The notes under the pieces are model-generated. The model saw nothing but the letters and a program-made list of their open reading frames with translations. It ran no database searches and was not told the origin of the DNA. A program made the position numbers and the translations under genes. 22,095 bases of DNA from CAZAKZ01 sp964485695. Its GTDB lineage: Bacteria; Planctomycetota; JAFGQW01. Numbering within the stretch: position 1 is the stretch's first letter; each line of letters begins with the position of its first letter. The stretch is from contig CAZAKZ010000096.1 in NCBI GenBank assembly GCA_964485695.1, positions 1-22,095 of the forward strand. Direction: 5' to 3'. Shown piece by piece: positions 14,669 through 22,022 of the stretch.

Positions 14669-17053
14669 ATGGCCGGGAGATCGCTCGGGATGAGTCGGGA
14701 GGGGGCGGGAGCCCTTCCGCAGGGGTGGCCCTCGATCCTGGTTGCGTTTCTTTGGGCCCTTGCCCTGGCTGGTTGTCTGGCCGGTTGTACATCCACCCTG
14801 ACCGATCCTGTTCCGTCCGGGCCCCCCGAGCCCGGAGCGGTGGCGGTCATGGAGCGGGGTCTCGAGGCCTTCCGAGCCGGAGATCTACGCGCTGCCCAGG
14901 CTCGATTTCGCCGGGCGATCCTCTTGGACGACAGCCTCGTGAAGGCGCACATCCATTACCAGAACACCTGGATTGCCCGCGCCCGGCGGGGTACGGCCCT
15001 GGCGGAGTACCGGAAGCGGATGGAGGAGAGCCCCTCCGGTTTCAACCTCTATCTCTATGGCCGGCTCATGGAGGAACCCCGGAGAAAGCTGGAATACCTG
15101 AACCGGGCGGCGGCCAGGGGACCGGACCTGGCCTGGATCTTCCTGGAGCGGGCGGTGGCTCTGGAGAACCGGGGGCAGAAGGACGCGGCCCTGGCGGACA
15201 TGGGCCACGCCGCGACCCTTGCGCCCCTGGATTCGGATATCCAGGTGAACCGGGGGTATTTCTTTCTCCGCCGCAGGCAGCCGCACCGCGCCATGGACTG
15301 CTTCAGCAAGGCCATCCGTCTGGACGGGAAGAACCACAGGGCCTATTTCGGCCTCTACCGGACCCACGCCCGGTACGACGCCACCCGGAACGCCCTGCGC
15401 TGTCTCAAGGAGTGCCTCTTCCTGCAGCCGATGCGGGGTCTCTACCTCGAGGAACTGCGGAAATACGCCGAGAGACACGCCAATTTCACGGATCTCAGCC
15501 ACCTGGAGAAGGTGGTCCAGAAGGTGACGGATGAAGATCCAGTAAACGCCCAGGCTCTCCAGACCCTGGGCTGGCTACGGGACCGTACGGGCCGGCCCTT
15601 CAGCGCCCTGGATCTCTTGACCCGGGCCGATCGTCTGGAGGGACTCGGCCCCGGAGCCGTTCGCACCCTCCTCCGGATTCACGTCCGCATGGGCCAGTAC
15701 GACAGGGCGCTCGAGCGATTCCAGGACTACATCCCCCCGTCCATCCTCCTGGGGCCGAAGAACCGACTCCGGTCCAGGTGGCTGGAGGTCGTTGCCGCCA
15801 CCCGGGCTGTCATGGAGGCACCCACGGGCCCGGCGCTCTACCGCCTCGCCCGGGCCTATTCCCGGGCCGGGTGGGTGGAGGAGGCCCTGCAGGTCTACGA
15901 TCGATTGCGGGTAGTGAATCCCGGAGCGCCCGGCCTCGAGCGGGAGGTGCAGGCCTGCACGAGCTTCTTGAATCTGCTGGAGGTGATGCGGAACTACTTC
16001 GAGAACCTCTACAGGACCTTCAAGAAGGGCGGCGATGTCGGGAACCTGGAGGACGCGCTCCGGGACTTTTCCAGGTACGCCCGACTGAATGCCGGGGTCG
16101 ACGATCCAGGCCCCCTGCCCGTGAAAACCTTCTCGCTCATCGGTGCGGTGCTGGACCGCGACGAGGCCGAGACCCACCCCCTCGGCCGCTACTTCGAGCG
16201 CTTCAACCACTATTTCATCCTGGGCCAGCGGGGGGGAAGTCCGCCCGAGGCCATGATCAGCGGTCGCCTCTACGAGGAGCAGGGCGTGACGCGTCCCCGG
16301 TTCGGGCGTACGGTTCCGCACCGGTTCATCCTCGCGTATCACGTCCGGGTGAGGAGCTACAGGGAGTCCCTGGACCAGAACCTGGGCGGGGTGACCATCG
16401 GCCGGGAGCTGTTCGTCAACCTGGATTTTATCCATCACTGGCGCGGGCAGGTGTTGAAGACCTACCGGGATTTTTCCCGGCCCGACATGCGGGCCGACCT
16501 GTTTCACGATCCCGCCGAATCTGCCGCCTCCCGGAGCGAGGCCCTGGACACCTCCAATCCCCTGGCGACGAAACAGCGCATTTACTACCTGTATTGCAGG
16601 GATGCGGGTGAAAAGGCCGGAGATGTGGCCACGTTTCTGGACATGGTACGCACCCACGAGGAAGGTCACATCCTGGATGCCGAGAGATACCTCCCCATCC
16701 TGAGCAATCTCTGGCGCGTCCTCGGTCTGGCCCTGAAGGGGGGCTTCTCCACCCGCACCGTGGAGGGACACCTGGAAGGGAACGCAGAGGCCACGGCCAT
16801 GGCCGAGGGGCCGGCGCCACGGCTGAGCCTGGCCCAGCTCATCGGATTTTTGCCCTCCCCGGAGTCGGCTCCGCCTCATTCCCTGGGATATCACGGCATC
16901 GTTTCCCGAATCGTGGAAGAGGTGTACGACGATGCCGAGCGATATCCACAGGTGGATCGGAACCGGAACATTCTCCAGCAGTTGCACCTACTCGAGCCCC
17001 AAACGCTCCGGCGTCTGGCCCGGCAGATCGCCGGGGAAAGACACATGAGATAG
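14669..17053 (+). CDS. Large TPR lipoprotein with C-terminal HExxH motif
   Basis: 794 residues, function unknown. ATG 14669 has GGAGG five bases upstream. The N-terminus has a hydrophobic segment and two adjacent lipoboxes, LAGC at 33-36 and LAGC at 37-40, so it is a predicted lipoprotein and a natural client of the LolCD genes just upstream. Residues about 60-430 are tetratricopeptide-like helices (for example RAGDLRAAQARFRRAI, RRRQPHRAMDCFSKAI, RAGWVEEALQVYDRL). The C-terminal 330 residues are not TPR; they contain RTHEEGHILDAE with His663-Glu664-x-x-His667, and EGNAEATA with Glu707 40 residues later. This is the order expected for a gluzincin-type zinc peptidase (HExxH then Glu). No family is recognised, so peptidase activity is inference. 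It lies 102 bases after lolD and 46 bases before the zinc-ribbon gene, probably in the same operon. Confidence 0.82.
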   Translation: MAGRSLGMSREGAGALPQGWPSILVAFLWALALAGCLAGCTSTLTDPVPSGPPEPGAVAVMERGLEAFRAGDLRAAQARFRRAILLDDSLVKAHIHYQNTWIARARRGTALAEYRKRMEESPSGFNLYLYGRLMEEPRRKLEYLNRAAARGPDLAWIFLERAVALENRGQKDAALADMGHAATLAPLDSDIQVNRGYFFLRRRQPHRAMDCFSKAIRLDGKNHRAYFGLYRTHARYDATRNALRCLKECLFLQPMRGLYLEELRKYAERHANFTDLSHLEKVVQKVTDEDPVNAQALQTLGWLRDRTGRPFSALDLLTRADRLEGLGPGAVRTLLRIHVRMGQYDRALERFQDYIPPSILLGPKNRLRSRWLEVVAATRAVMEAPTGPALYRLARAYSRAGWVEEALQVYDRLRVVNPGAPGLEREVQACTSFLNLLEVMRNYFENLYRTFKKGGDVGNLEDALRDFSRYARLNAGVDDPGPLPVKTFSLIGAVLDRDEAETHPLGRYFERFNHYFILGQRGGSPPEAMISGRLYEEQGVTRPRFGRTVPHRFILAYHVRVRSYRESLDQNLGGVTIGRELFVNLDFIHHWRGQVLKTYRDFSRPDMRADLFHDPAESAASRSEALDTSNPLATKQRIYYLYCRDAGEKAGDVATFLDMVRTHEEGHILDAERYLPILSNLWRVLGLALKGGFSTRTVEGHLEGNAEATAMAEGPAPRLSLAQLIGFLPSPESAPPHSLGYHGIVSRIVEEVYDDAERYPQVDRNRNILQQLHLLEPQTLRRLARQIAGERHMR

Positions 17054-17099
17054 CATGAGATAGATAGTAGGAAGCAAGACGGATGATATAGGAGCTTCC

Positions 17100-17315
17100 A
17101 TGGCCATCCGGTGCAGTCGTTGCGGCAGGGAATACGACGTGACCCTGTTCGAGTTCGGTCGCACTCTCGAGTGCGAATGCGGCGCGGAGGTGGACGCCGG
17201 GAGGCCACACCGGCACCACGTGGGCACCCTGGATTCCGACGGGGCCGGTGAGGCGCCTGAAGAAACGCTTCCGAAAAAAACCGCAGAGCCGGATCAGAAC
17301 GCGTCTTCGAAGTGA
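17100..17315 (+). CDS. Small zinc-ribbon protein
   Basis: 71 residues. An N-terminal knuckle pair C5-x2-C8 and C25-x-C27 (CSRCGREYDVTLFEFGRTLECECG) should hold one zinc ion. The last 40 residues are acidic and probably disordered. ATG 17100 has AGGAG six bases upstream. This type of short zinc ribbon is widespread and functionally undefined; it may bind protein or nucleic acid. It is cytoplasmic, the last plus-strand gene of the lysS run, and its 3' end overlaps the end of yraN on the other strand by 22 bases. Confidence 0.75.
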   Translation: MAIRCSRCGREYDVTLFEFGRTLECECGAEVDAGRPHRHHVGTLDSDGAGEAPEETLPKKTAEPDQNASSK

Positions 17316-17659
17316 CGCACTGCAATCACCTCGCCCTGGGGGCTCACACGCACGCCCACCACGTCGAACCGAATCCCCTCCCAGTGCCTGAACCGGTGGC
17401 GATGCAGGTAGGCCAGGCCGGTCCGCCGGAGTCGTAGCTGCTTGGGGACGTCCACCGCCGACTCAGGGGGGTGGGGACTCGGGATTCGCCGTGTCTTCAC
17501 TTCCACGAAGACCAGGGTCTTGCCCTGTCTGGCCACCAGGTCCACTTCACCCCTGTCGCACCGCCAGTTCCGGGCCAGGATCTTGAAGCCCTTCTTCTTC
17601 AGAAAGCCCGCGGCCACGGTCTCGCCGAACGCACCGAGGGCTCGAGGTATGCGGGGCAT
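17294..17659 (-). CDS. yraN: YraN family (UPF0102) endonuclease-fold protein
   Basis: 121 residues, normal length for the family. It shows the restriction-endonuclease-like signature: Glu13 (GAFGETVAA), GEVDLVA with Asp40, and FVEVKTR with Glu53 and Lys55; the RFDVVGV strand follows. The family is predicted to act on DNA (repair or Holliday-junction-type substrates), but its cellular role is unsettled. It has a very good ribosome site (GGAAGGAGG about 8 bases upstream). It lies 75 bases after yajC on the same strand and is probably cotranscribed with it. The coding end overlaps that of the convergent zinc-ribbon gene. Confidence 0.92.
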   Translation of the reverse strand: MPRIPRALGAFGETVAAGFLKKKGFKILARNWRCDRGEVDLVARQGKTLVFVEVKTRRIPSPHPPESAVDVPKQLRLRRTGLAYLHRHRFRHWEGIRFDVVGVRVSPQGEVIAVRHFEDAF

Positions 17660-17734
17660 GGTTTCCGCCTCCTTCCGGTGTCTAGAGTCGTATCAGGGTT
17701 ACACCGGAATCGGGATGCGGGGTTGGGCGGAGGA

Positions 17735-18079
17735 TTATTCCTCTTCCTGCACGATCTTTCGGGCGATGGAGGCGCGGGTGATCTTGATCCGGACGTTGTC
17801 CGCCACCTTGAGAGAGACCACGCCGGTGTCCTTTTCAATGGAGGCCACTGTGCCGAAGATGCCGCCCTGGGTGAGGACCTGGTCGTTTTTCTTCAGGCTC
17901 TCCAGCATGGCCGCCTGTTTCTTTCGCTCCTTGGATTGCGGGCGGATCAGCAGGAAGTAGATGATGGCGAACATGATGAGGAGCATGGGCAACATGGTGT
18001 CGAAGCCGGAGGCCGGGGCCGCGTCCTTCTGTCCGCCAGGAGCAGGTGCGTCCTGAGCCAGGATGATTGCCTGTGACAT
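17735..18079 (-). CDS. yajC: Sec translocase accessory subunit YajC
   Basis: 114 residues, typical size. YajC associates with SecDF-YidC in the inner membrane and assists protein export. One membrane span at about 29-45 (MLPMLLIMFAIIYFLLI) is followed directly by the hallmark RPQSKERKKQ, then by the cytoplasmic SH3-like domain (LKKNDQVLTQGGIFGTVASIEKD). A short Ala/Pro/Gly-rich stretch precedes the span. No strong ribosome site is visible before the ATG. secD and secF do not follow: yraN comes next, which is not the common arrangement. An AT-rich segment about 110-155 bases upstream is the likely promoter region. Confidence 0.95.
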   Translation of the reverse strand: MSQAIILAQDAPAPGGQKDAAPASGFDTMLPMLLIMFAIIYFLLIRPQSKERKKQAAMLESLKKNDQVLTQGGIFGTVASIEKDTGVVSLKVADNVRIKITRASIARKIVQEEE

Positions 18080-18380
18080 GGTTTGGTCTTTCGTACGGGA
18101 TTCTGGCCGAGACCGGTTTCATGAAGCCCCTCGCCGGGGGGTAAATCCGCTGGACCCGGTGTGCCGCGGGGTTCGGGTCCGGCAAAAATGTAATGCAATT
18201 TTACGGGTTCCAATACAGAACTTTTCGTAATTCTCGATTTGGCGGGGGCAGCTCGGATTCATCCGGGCCGGGGTGATTCTTGCACGGTTTCGCGTTACCA
18301 TGGAAACCGCGTTGTCGGTGGCGCCAGGTCTCGGCACTGCCTGAAACAGAGAGACGTGTTCCTGGTGGGAGGGTGGATTC
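18080..18380. other. Divergent intergenic region between yajC and the VWA gene
   Basis: 301 bases between divergently transcribed genes. An AT-rich segment (about 18184-18240) stands out in GC-rich surroundings and holds a small dyad (AAAAT/ATTTT, 18185-18202); it is the probable promoter zone for yajC. No hexamer pair is good enough to name. A GC-rich 10-bp stem flanks it (listed separately). A further 7-bp inverted repeat, CGGTTTC (18285-18291) and GAAACCG (18303-18309), lies on the VWA side. The region ends with the VWA ribosome site GGGAGGG (18367-18373). Confidence 0.5.
18149..18183. repeat. 10-bp GC-rich inverted repeat upstream of yajC
   Basis: GCTGGACCCG (18149-18158) and CGGGTCCGGC (18174-18183) pair over ten positions with one G-T wobble and a 15-base loop. 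It lies about 70 bases upstream of the yajC start and beside the AT-rich promoter-like segment. It could be a leader hairpin of yajC or an operator. Confidence 0.4.
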
Positions 18381-20951
18381 GTGAACCCAGAAGCGTCTGG
18401 ATTGCCGCATGCCCCGGAGCCCGGCGCGTCCAGACCGGGGAAGCCGGGGCCCGGTTCCTGGGCCCAAGGGGTCCGGCTCGGTCTTCACGGCCTCACCATG
18501 GTCTGTCTGGTGCTGGCCCTGACTCCCCTCGGTGGGGACCGGGCTGGACAGGATCGGATCGTCATCCTGGTGGACGTCAGCCGCAGCGTCTGTTGCGACG
18601 TCCGGAGTGGATTTGCCGGAGCCAGACCCCGCCTGGACTCCCTCCTGGAAACCCTTGACAGGGATACCCGGGTCTGGCTCGTGGCCTTTGGCCGCCGGCC
18701 CGTGCCCTGGATGGGACCTGTTTCGCCCGCTACGGCCCGGGAGGCACTGGCACGAGGCGAGTCCCCTCCGGTGGGTGATGCCGGAACCGCGTGGGAAACC
18801 CGACTGGATCTGGCGCTGATCCATGCAGCATCCCTCCTCGGCGAAGGACCCGGGGGTGGGGTGGTCGTGGTCGGAGACGGTCAGAACATGGGGCCCGGCT
18901 CGCACGAAGCCGCCCGGGCCCTCGGGGCGCAGGGCCACCGGCTCCATTGCCTCTCCACGCCTCTGGGGCCGCCTCCGATGGGAGATCTGTTCCTGGCCGA
19001 GATCCAGACGCCCCTGCAGGTGCGGCCCGGCGAGGCGATCCGGATGAGGGTCCGGATCGGAGGGACTGGACGCCTTCCCCGGGCCTTTGCCCTTCGGGTC
19101 CAGGAGGACGGGATCCGGGGCCCGGGTCGAGTGAAGCGGGGTCAGTGGCCCGGTGTCGGGGATGTATGGGTGGGATTCCGGTTCCGCGGCAAGACGGAGG
19201 ATGGGGTGCGGACCTTTTCCGTGGCTCTGGAGGAGCCGGAAGGCCGGAGGGAATACCGGGATACTCCGGCCGATCAGACCCGCGTGGCCGTGGTGACTGG
19301 GAATCCGACCCAGATCCTCTGGGTGGGCCGAAGCGGGGCATTGCCCCGTGCCTTTCAGGACCCGGGTCCTGGATTCGCGGTGAGACGGGGAGACCTGGAC
19401 AGGGCCGGCCTCGCCCGAGCCGACGTGGTGGTGCTGGAGGACGTGCGATTTGATGGGCCTCTTCTGGATGCGGCCCGGGCCGCCGTCCTTGCGGAGGCCG
19501 TGGCCCGGGGCACGGGACTGCTGGCCCTGGGTGGCCGCGAGTCATTCGGTCCCGGAGGGTGGGGAAGAACCCGGATCGAGACCCTGTTGCCCCTGCGCAT
19601 GGATCGCCCGGGACCGCCTCTGGACGTGGTCCTGGTCCTCGATCGTTCCGGTAGCATGGCCGCAGGAGACCGGTGGAATCGAGCCGTGTACGGCGCGGCG
19701 GCTTTTCTGGCCGGTCTACGACCAGGAGACCGGGTCCGGGTGGTGACTTTTGCGGGAGGCGTTCGCACAGCCCTGGCCTGGCGGACCGTGGACTCCAGGG
19801 ACCCTGGCGGCCCAGGAGGGCTACAGAAGTCCGTGGTGCAGATCCTGGCCAGAATCCGGCCCCACGGTCCTACCCACCTGGCGCCGGCCGTGGAGGCGGC
19901 CGTGGAGGGCCTCGAGGCGCTGTCCACGGTGCCGGGGGCGCCGCGACGCAGGCGACTGGTGATTCTGAGTGACGGCAGACTGGCAGAGCCAACGGATCGG
20001 TTCGAGGCCCTGGGTGCGCGTCTATTGGGCCTGGCCGTGGAACCGGGGATCGTGGCCACGGGCGATTCTCTCTCGGCCGGGGACCGGGTCCGGCTGGAGG
20101 CTTTGACCCTCGGGAACACCCACGGGCGCCTGGTCGTCGTGGAAGAGACAGGCGATCTGGAGGCGGCATTTCGCTCGGCCGGGAATCCAGAGTGGTGGGT
20201 GATCGGGCCCCTGGCCGTATCTCCGACGGGCATTTCTCCCCCCCCGGGGCTGGAGATGGGGGGGGCATTCCCGGACCTCGGACTCCTGATTCGGACCTCT
20301 GCCAGGAAGTCCGGATGCACCCTCCTGGCCGTGGGGCCGGAGTCCGAACCCGTGCTGGCTCTGGGGCGATCCGGCGAGGGGAGGGTGGCTGCCTTTCCGG
20401 GGTCCCTCCGGCAGGCAGGGGGAGAGGGGTGGAATCAACCCGGTCTCTGGCGGTCTCTCGTCCAGTGGCTCTCCGGTCCGGGATCTGGGCGTGGTCAGCC
20501 TCTGGGGCGCATTCGGCTCTCCAGGGGGCGTCTGGAAGCCGATGTCACGGTTGCAGCGGAGTTCCCCCTCACGGGCTGGACACTGCGCATCGGGGACCGG
20601 ACGATTCCACTGGAGCCCCTTGCCCCGGGTCGAGTCGGGGCCCGGGTCGAGGGCCATGAGGGTCTGGAATCTTTCGGAGAGGTGATTCTCGAGGGCCGCA
20701 TCCGGAGCGCACTCCCTGTTCTGTCCTGTCCTGGGGAGGAACTTCAGGCCGTGGGAATCCATGTCCCTGCTCTGAAGACTCTGGCCAGGGAAGGGATGGG
20801 GCAATTCCTCGAGACTGAGGACGGGGCTCCGGGCTGGCCTCCGGACCGGGGGGGAAACCGGAAATCTCCCGATCCTCTCTGGCTGATCCTGGCTCTGGCC
20901 TTCTTTTTGGCCGGAAGGGGGGTCAAGTCCCTGTGGATACGGGGTCGATAG
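18381..20951 (+). CDS. Membrane protein with VWA, amidotransferase-fold and second VWA domains
   Basis: 856 residues from GTG 18381 (GGGAGGG seven bases upstream). A first membrane span at about 34-50 is followed by a VWA domain with intact metal site Asp65-x-Ser67-x-Ser69 (DVSRS). About 310-410 resemble the glutamine-amidotransferase-like fold found in such proteins (ILWVGRSGALPRAF, ADVVVLEDVRFD, GTGLLALGGRESFGPGGW), with no catalytic Cys seen. A second VWA domain follows with Asp421-x-Ser423-x-Ser425 (DRSGS), Thr498 and the ILSDGR strand near 530. The C-terminal region is beta-rich with a final span at about 830-850 and a basic tail. The family is common in Planctomycetota and relatives, with no proven role; metal-dependent protein binding at the envelope is expected of VWA pairs. 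The HEAT lipoprotein follows 48 bases later. Confidence 0.85.
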   Translation: MNPEASGLPHAPEPGASRPGKPGPGSWAQGVRLGLHGLTMVCLVLALTPLGGDRAGQDRIVILVDVSRSVCCDVRSGFAGARPRLDSLLETLDRDTRVWLVAFGRRPVPWMGPVSPATAREALARGESPPVGDAGTAWETRLDLALIHAASLLGEGPGGGVVVVGDGQNMGPGSHEAARALGAQGHRLHCLSTPLGPPPMGDLFLAEIQTPLQVRPGEAIRMRVRIGGTGRLPRAFALRVQEDGIRGPGRVKRGQWPGVGDVWVGFRFRGKTEDGVRTFSVALEEPEGRREYRDTPADQTRVAVVTGNPTQILWVGRSGALPRAFQDPGPGFAVRRGDLDRAGLARADVVVLEDVRFDGPLLDAARAAVLAEAVARGTGLLALGGRESFGPGGWGRTRIETLLPLRMDRPGPPLDVVLVLDRSGSMAAGDRWNRAVYGAAAFLAGLRPGDRVRVVTFAGGVRTALAWRTVDSRDPGGPGGLQKSVVQILARIRPHGPTHLAPAVEAAVEGLEALSTVPGAPRRRRLVILSDGRLAEPTDRFEALGARLLGLAVEPGIVATGDSLSAGDRVRLEALTLGNTHGRLVVVEETGDLEAAFRSAGNPEWWVIGPLAVSPTGISPPPGLEMGGAFPDLGLLIRTSARKSGCTLLAVGPESEPVLALGRSGEGRVAAFPGSLRQAGGEGWNQPGLWRSLVQWLSGPGSGRGQPLGRIRLSRGRLEADVTVAAEFPLTGWTLRIGDRTIPLEPLAPGRVGARVEGHEGLESFGEVILEGRIRSALPVLSCPGEELQAVGIHVPALKTLAREGMGQFLETEDGAPGWPPDRGGNRKSPDPLWLILALAFFLAGRGVKSLWIRGR

Positions 20952-20979
20952 CGGGAGGGAAGACTAGAAATCGACCCCG
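20940..20979 (+). repeat. Perfect 10-bp inverted repeat straddling the VWA stop codon
   Basis: CGGGGTCGAT (20940-20949) and ATCGACCCCG (20970-20979) are exact complements with a 20-base loop. The stop codon TAG (20949-20951) is at the inner edge of the 5' arm. No T run follows, so it is not a standard terminator. The stem ends six bases before the ribosome site of the downstream HEAT gene, so it could limit read-through or set the ratio of the two products. Confidence 0.5.
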
Positions 20980-20999
20980 AAAGCAGGGAGTTGCATGAG

Positions 21000-21623
21000 A
21001 TGGGCCATACAACAAACCATCGGTCCTTGACGTTGCTTTTTCCTCTGATCCTGGTCCTCTTCGCGCTTACCGGGTGCGTCACCGTGGATGAACAGAATCC
21101 GCCCCCCGTCACGGACGAGGAGGTCAGCCCGGTTCTGCAGAAACAGATCCAGAAACGCATCGAGGGGCTCAAGTTCCAGCGCGGCGTGGCGTTGCTGGAT
21201 TCCTTGAATTGGTTGATTCTGTACGGCGAAACCGCCATACCTCACCTCGAAAAGGCCCTTTCCGATCCGGATCCCAGGACCCGCTCCTATAGTGCTTTCG
21301 TTCTCGGGGAGATCGGGAATGACTCGGTGGTGTCGGTGCTTCGGGAGGTCCAGGAAAGAGAGACCCACAAGCTGGTTCGCTACGAGATCGCCGCAAGCCT
21401 GGTGACACTCGGTGATTGGGGCCAGTTCGGCACCCTCGTGGAGGGCCTGGAGGAAAAATCCAAGCTACTGCGGTTCAAGTGTTTTGACGTGCTCAGGAAG
21501 AGTCTCAATATGACCCTGGGTTACGATCCGGACGGCCCCGAGGAGGAGCGGGCCGCGTCCGTGGCCAAATGGCGGGCCTGGTGGGAACGGAACAAGAAGA
21601 ACTTCACTCCGGTCCTGGAATAA
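21000..21623 (+). CDS. HEAT-repeat lipoprotein
   Basis: 207 residues. ATG 21000 is preferred to the TTG at 20991 because AGGGAG (20985-20990) is nine bases from the ATG but directly abuts the TTG. The signal peptide ends in lipobox LTGC (Cys26), so a lipid-anchored envelope protein is predicted. Residues about 75-160 contain HEAT-type helices (AIPHLEKALSDPDPRTRSYSAFVLGEI, then DSVVSVLREV and YEIAASLVTLGDWGQF). The tail VAKWRAWWERNKKNF is a closing motif that I associate with planctomycete HEAT proteins. It is a binding scaffold with no catalytic residue visible. It probably shares a transcript with the VWA gene. Confidence 0.78.
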   Translation: MGHTTNHRSLTLLFPLILVLFALTGCVTVDEQNPPPVTDEEVSPVLQKQIQKRIEGLKFQRGVALLDSLNWLILYGETAIPHLEKALSDPDPRTRSYSAFVLGEIGNDSVVSVLREVQERETHKLVRYEIAASLVTLGDWGQFGTLVEGLEEKSKLLRFKCFDVLRKSLNMTLGYDPDGPEEERAASVAKWRAWWERNKKNFTPVLE

Positions 21624-21642
21624 CAGGGGAAATGACAAGATA

Positions 21643-21676
21643 ATCCTGGCCGGGAAACCCGGAGTCATACCAGGAT
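21643..21676 (+). terminator. Nested stem-loop after the HEAT lipoprotein gene
   Basis: ATCCTGG (21643-21649) pairs with CCAGGAT (21670-21676), and inside it CCGGG (21650-21654) pairs with CCCGG (21658-21662) around AAA. It begins 19 bases after the stop codon, the usual place for a terminator. The sequence after it is ATTAAGGG rather than T-rich, so termination efficiency is doubtful. Confidence 0.4.
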
Positions 21677-21684
21677 ATTAAGGG

Positions 21685-21713
21685 TTGAGTCCACGTTGGG
21701 ATTTTAGTAAAAA
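21685..21713 (+). promoter_or_regulatory. Candidate promoter for the small membrane protein gene
   Basis: TTGAGT (21685-21690) and TAAAAA (21708-21713) are exactly 17 bases apart, each with four of six consensus bases. The surrounding region is AT-richer than the genes, and the site lies between a terminator-like stem and the next ORF. Weak matches only. Confidence 0.3.
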
Positions 21714-21723
21714 GGAAATCCGA

Positions 21724-21789
21724 GAGGTCGAATATCAGGAATTTTAGGCCCTTTTGGGCCGGGGGATTTTCAACCATCCTCTCGACCTC
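21724..21789 (+). repeat. Inverted repeat with inner hairpin in the leader of the small membrane gene
   Basis: GAGGTCGA (21724-21731) and TCGACCTC (21782-21789) are complementary and enclose a compact hairpin, GGCCC-TTTT-GGGCC (21747-21760). The structure ends just before AAAGGAG (21801-21807). It may be a folded 5' leader; no known riboswitch class is recognised. Confidence 0.4.
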
Positions 21790-21806
21790 GATCCCAATGA
21801 AAAGGA

Positions 21807-22022
21807 GTGTTCTCGGTTCATAGACAAGAATCCAGGTACCAGGATTCCGTACTGAACCGATTGCATGGAAACTTCCGGCAACAGGACATGATCGTCAAGC
21901 TGACTCTCGGTGTCTGGCTCGTCAGTACACTGATTTTCTTCTACTTCTTCATCTTCGATTCTTCCAGAGAACGAGAACCGACCCGGTCTCGCAGCAGGCG
22001 CCAGGGTCCGCCCGTTCCCTGA
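21807..22022 (+). CDS. Small single-span membrane protein, hypothetical
   Basis: Up to 71 residues with no recognised family. A single hydrophobic segment at about residues 29-50 (IVKLTLGVWLVSTLIFFYFFIF) is followed by a short, strongly basic and proline-containing tail, which should stay in the cytoplasm. The start is uncertain: GTG 21807 directly touches AAGGAG with no spacer, TTG 21861 and ATG 21888 have no good ribosome site, and an ATG at 21797 opens only an 8-codon ORF in another frame. The 73 bases after the stop (22023-22095) show nothing recognisable. Confidence 0.45.
   Translation: MFSVHRQESRYQDSVLNRLHGNFRQQDMIVKLTLGVWLVSTLIFFYFFIFDSSREREPTRSRSRRQGPPVP

Noticed and set aside
15575..16987. 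470-codon open frame antisense to the TPR lipoprotein gene
   Set aside because: Low-complexity translation without motif or ribosome site; a by-product of codon bias. The same applies to antisense frames at 1579-2616, 3606-4892 and 19355-20320.
2804..21790. tRNA or other structural RNA genes
   Set aside because: I scanned the intergenic gaps for TPsiC-type GGTTCRA boxes with acceptor pairing and saw none; the stems found are simple hairpins.
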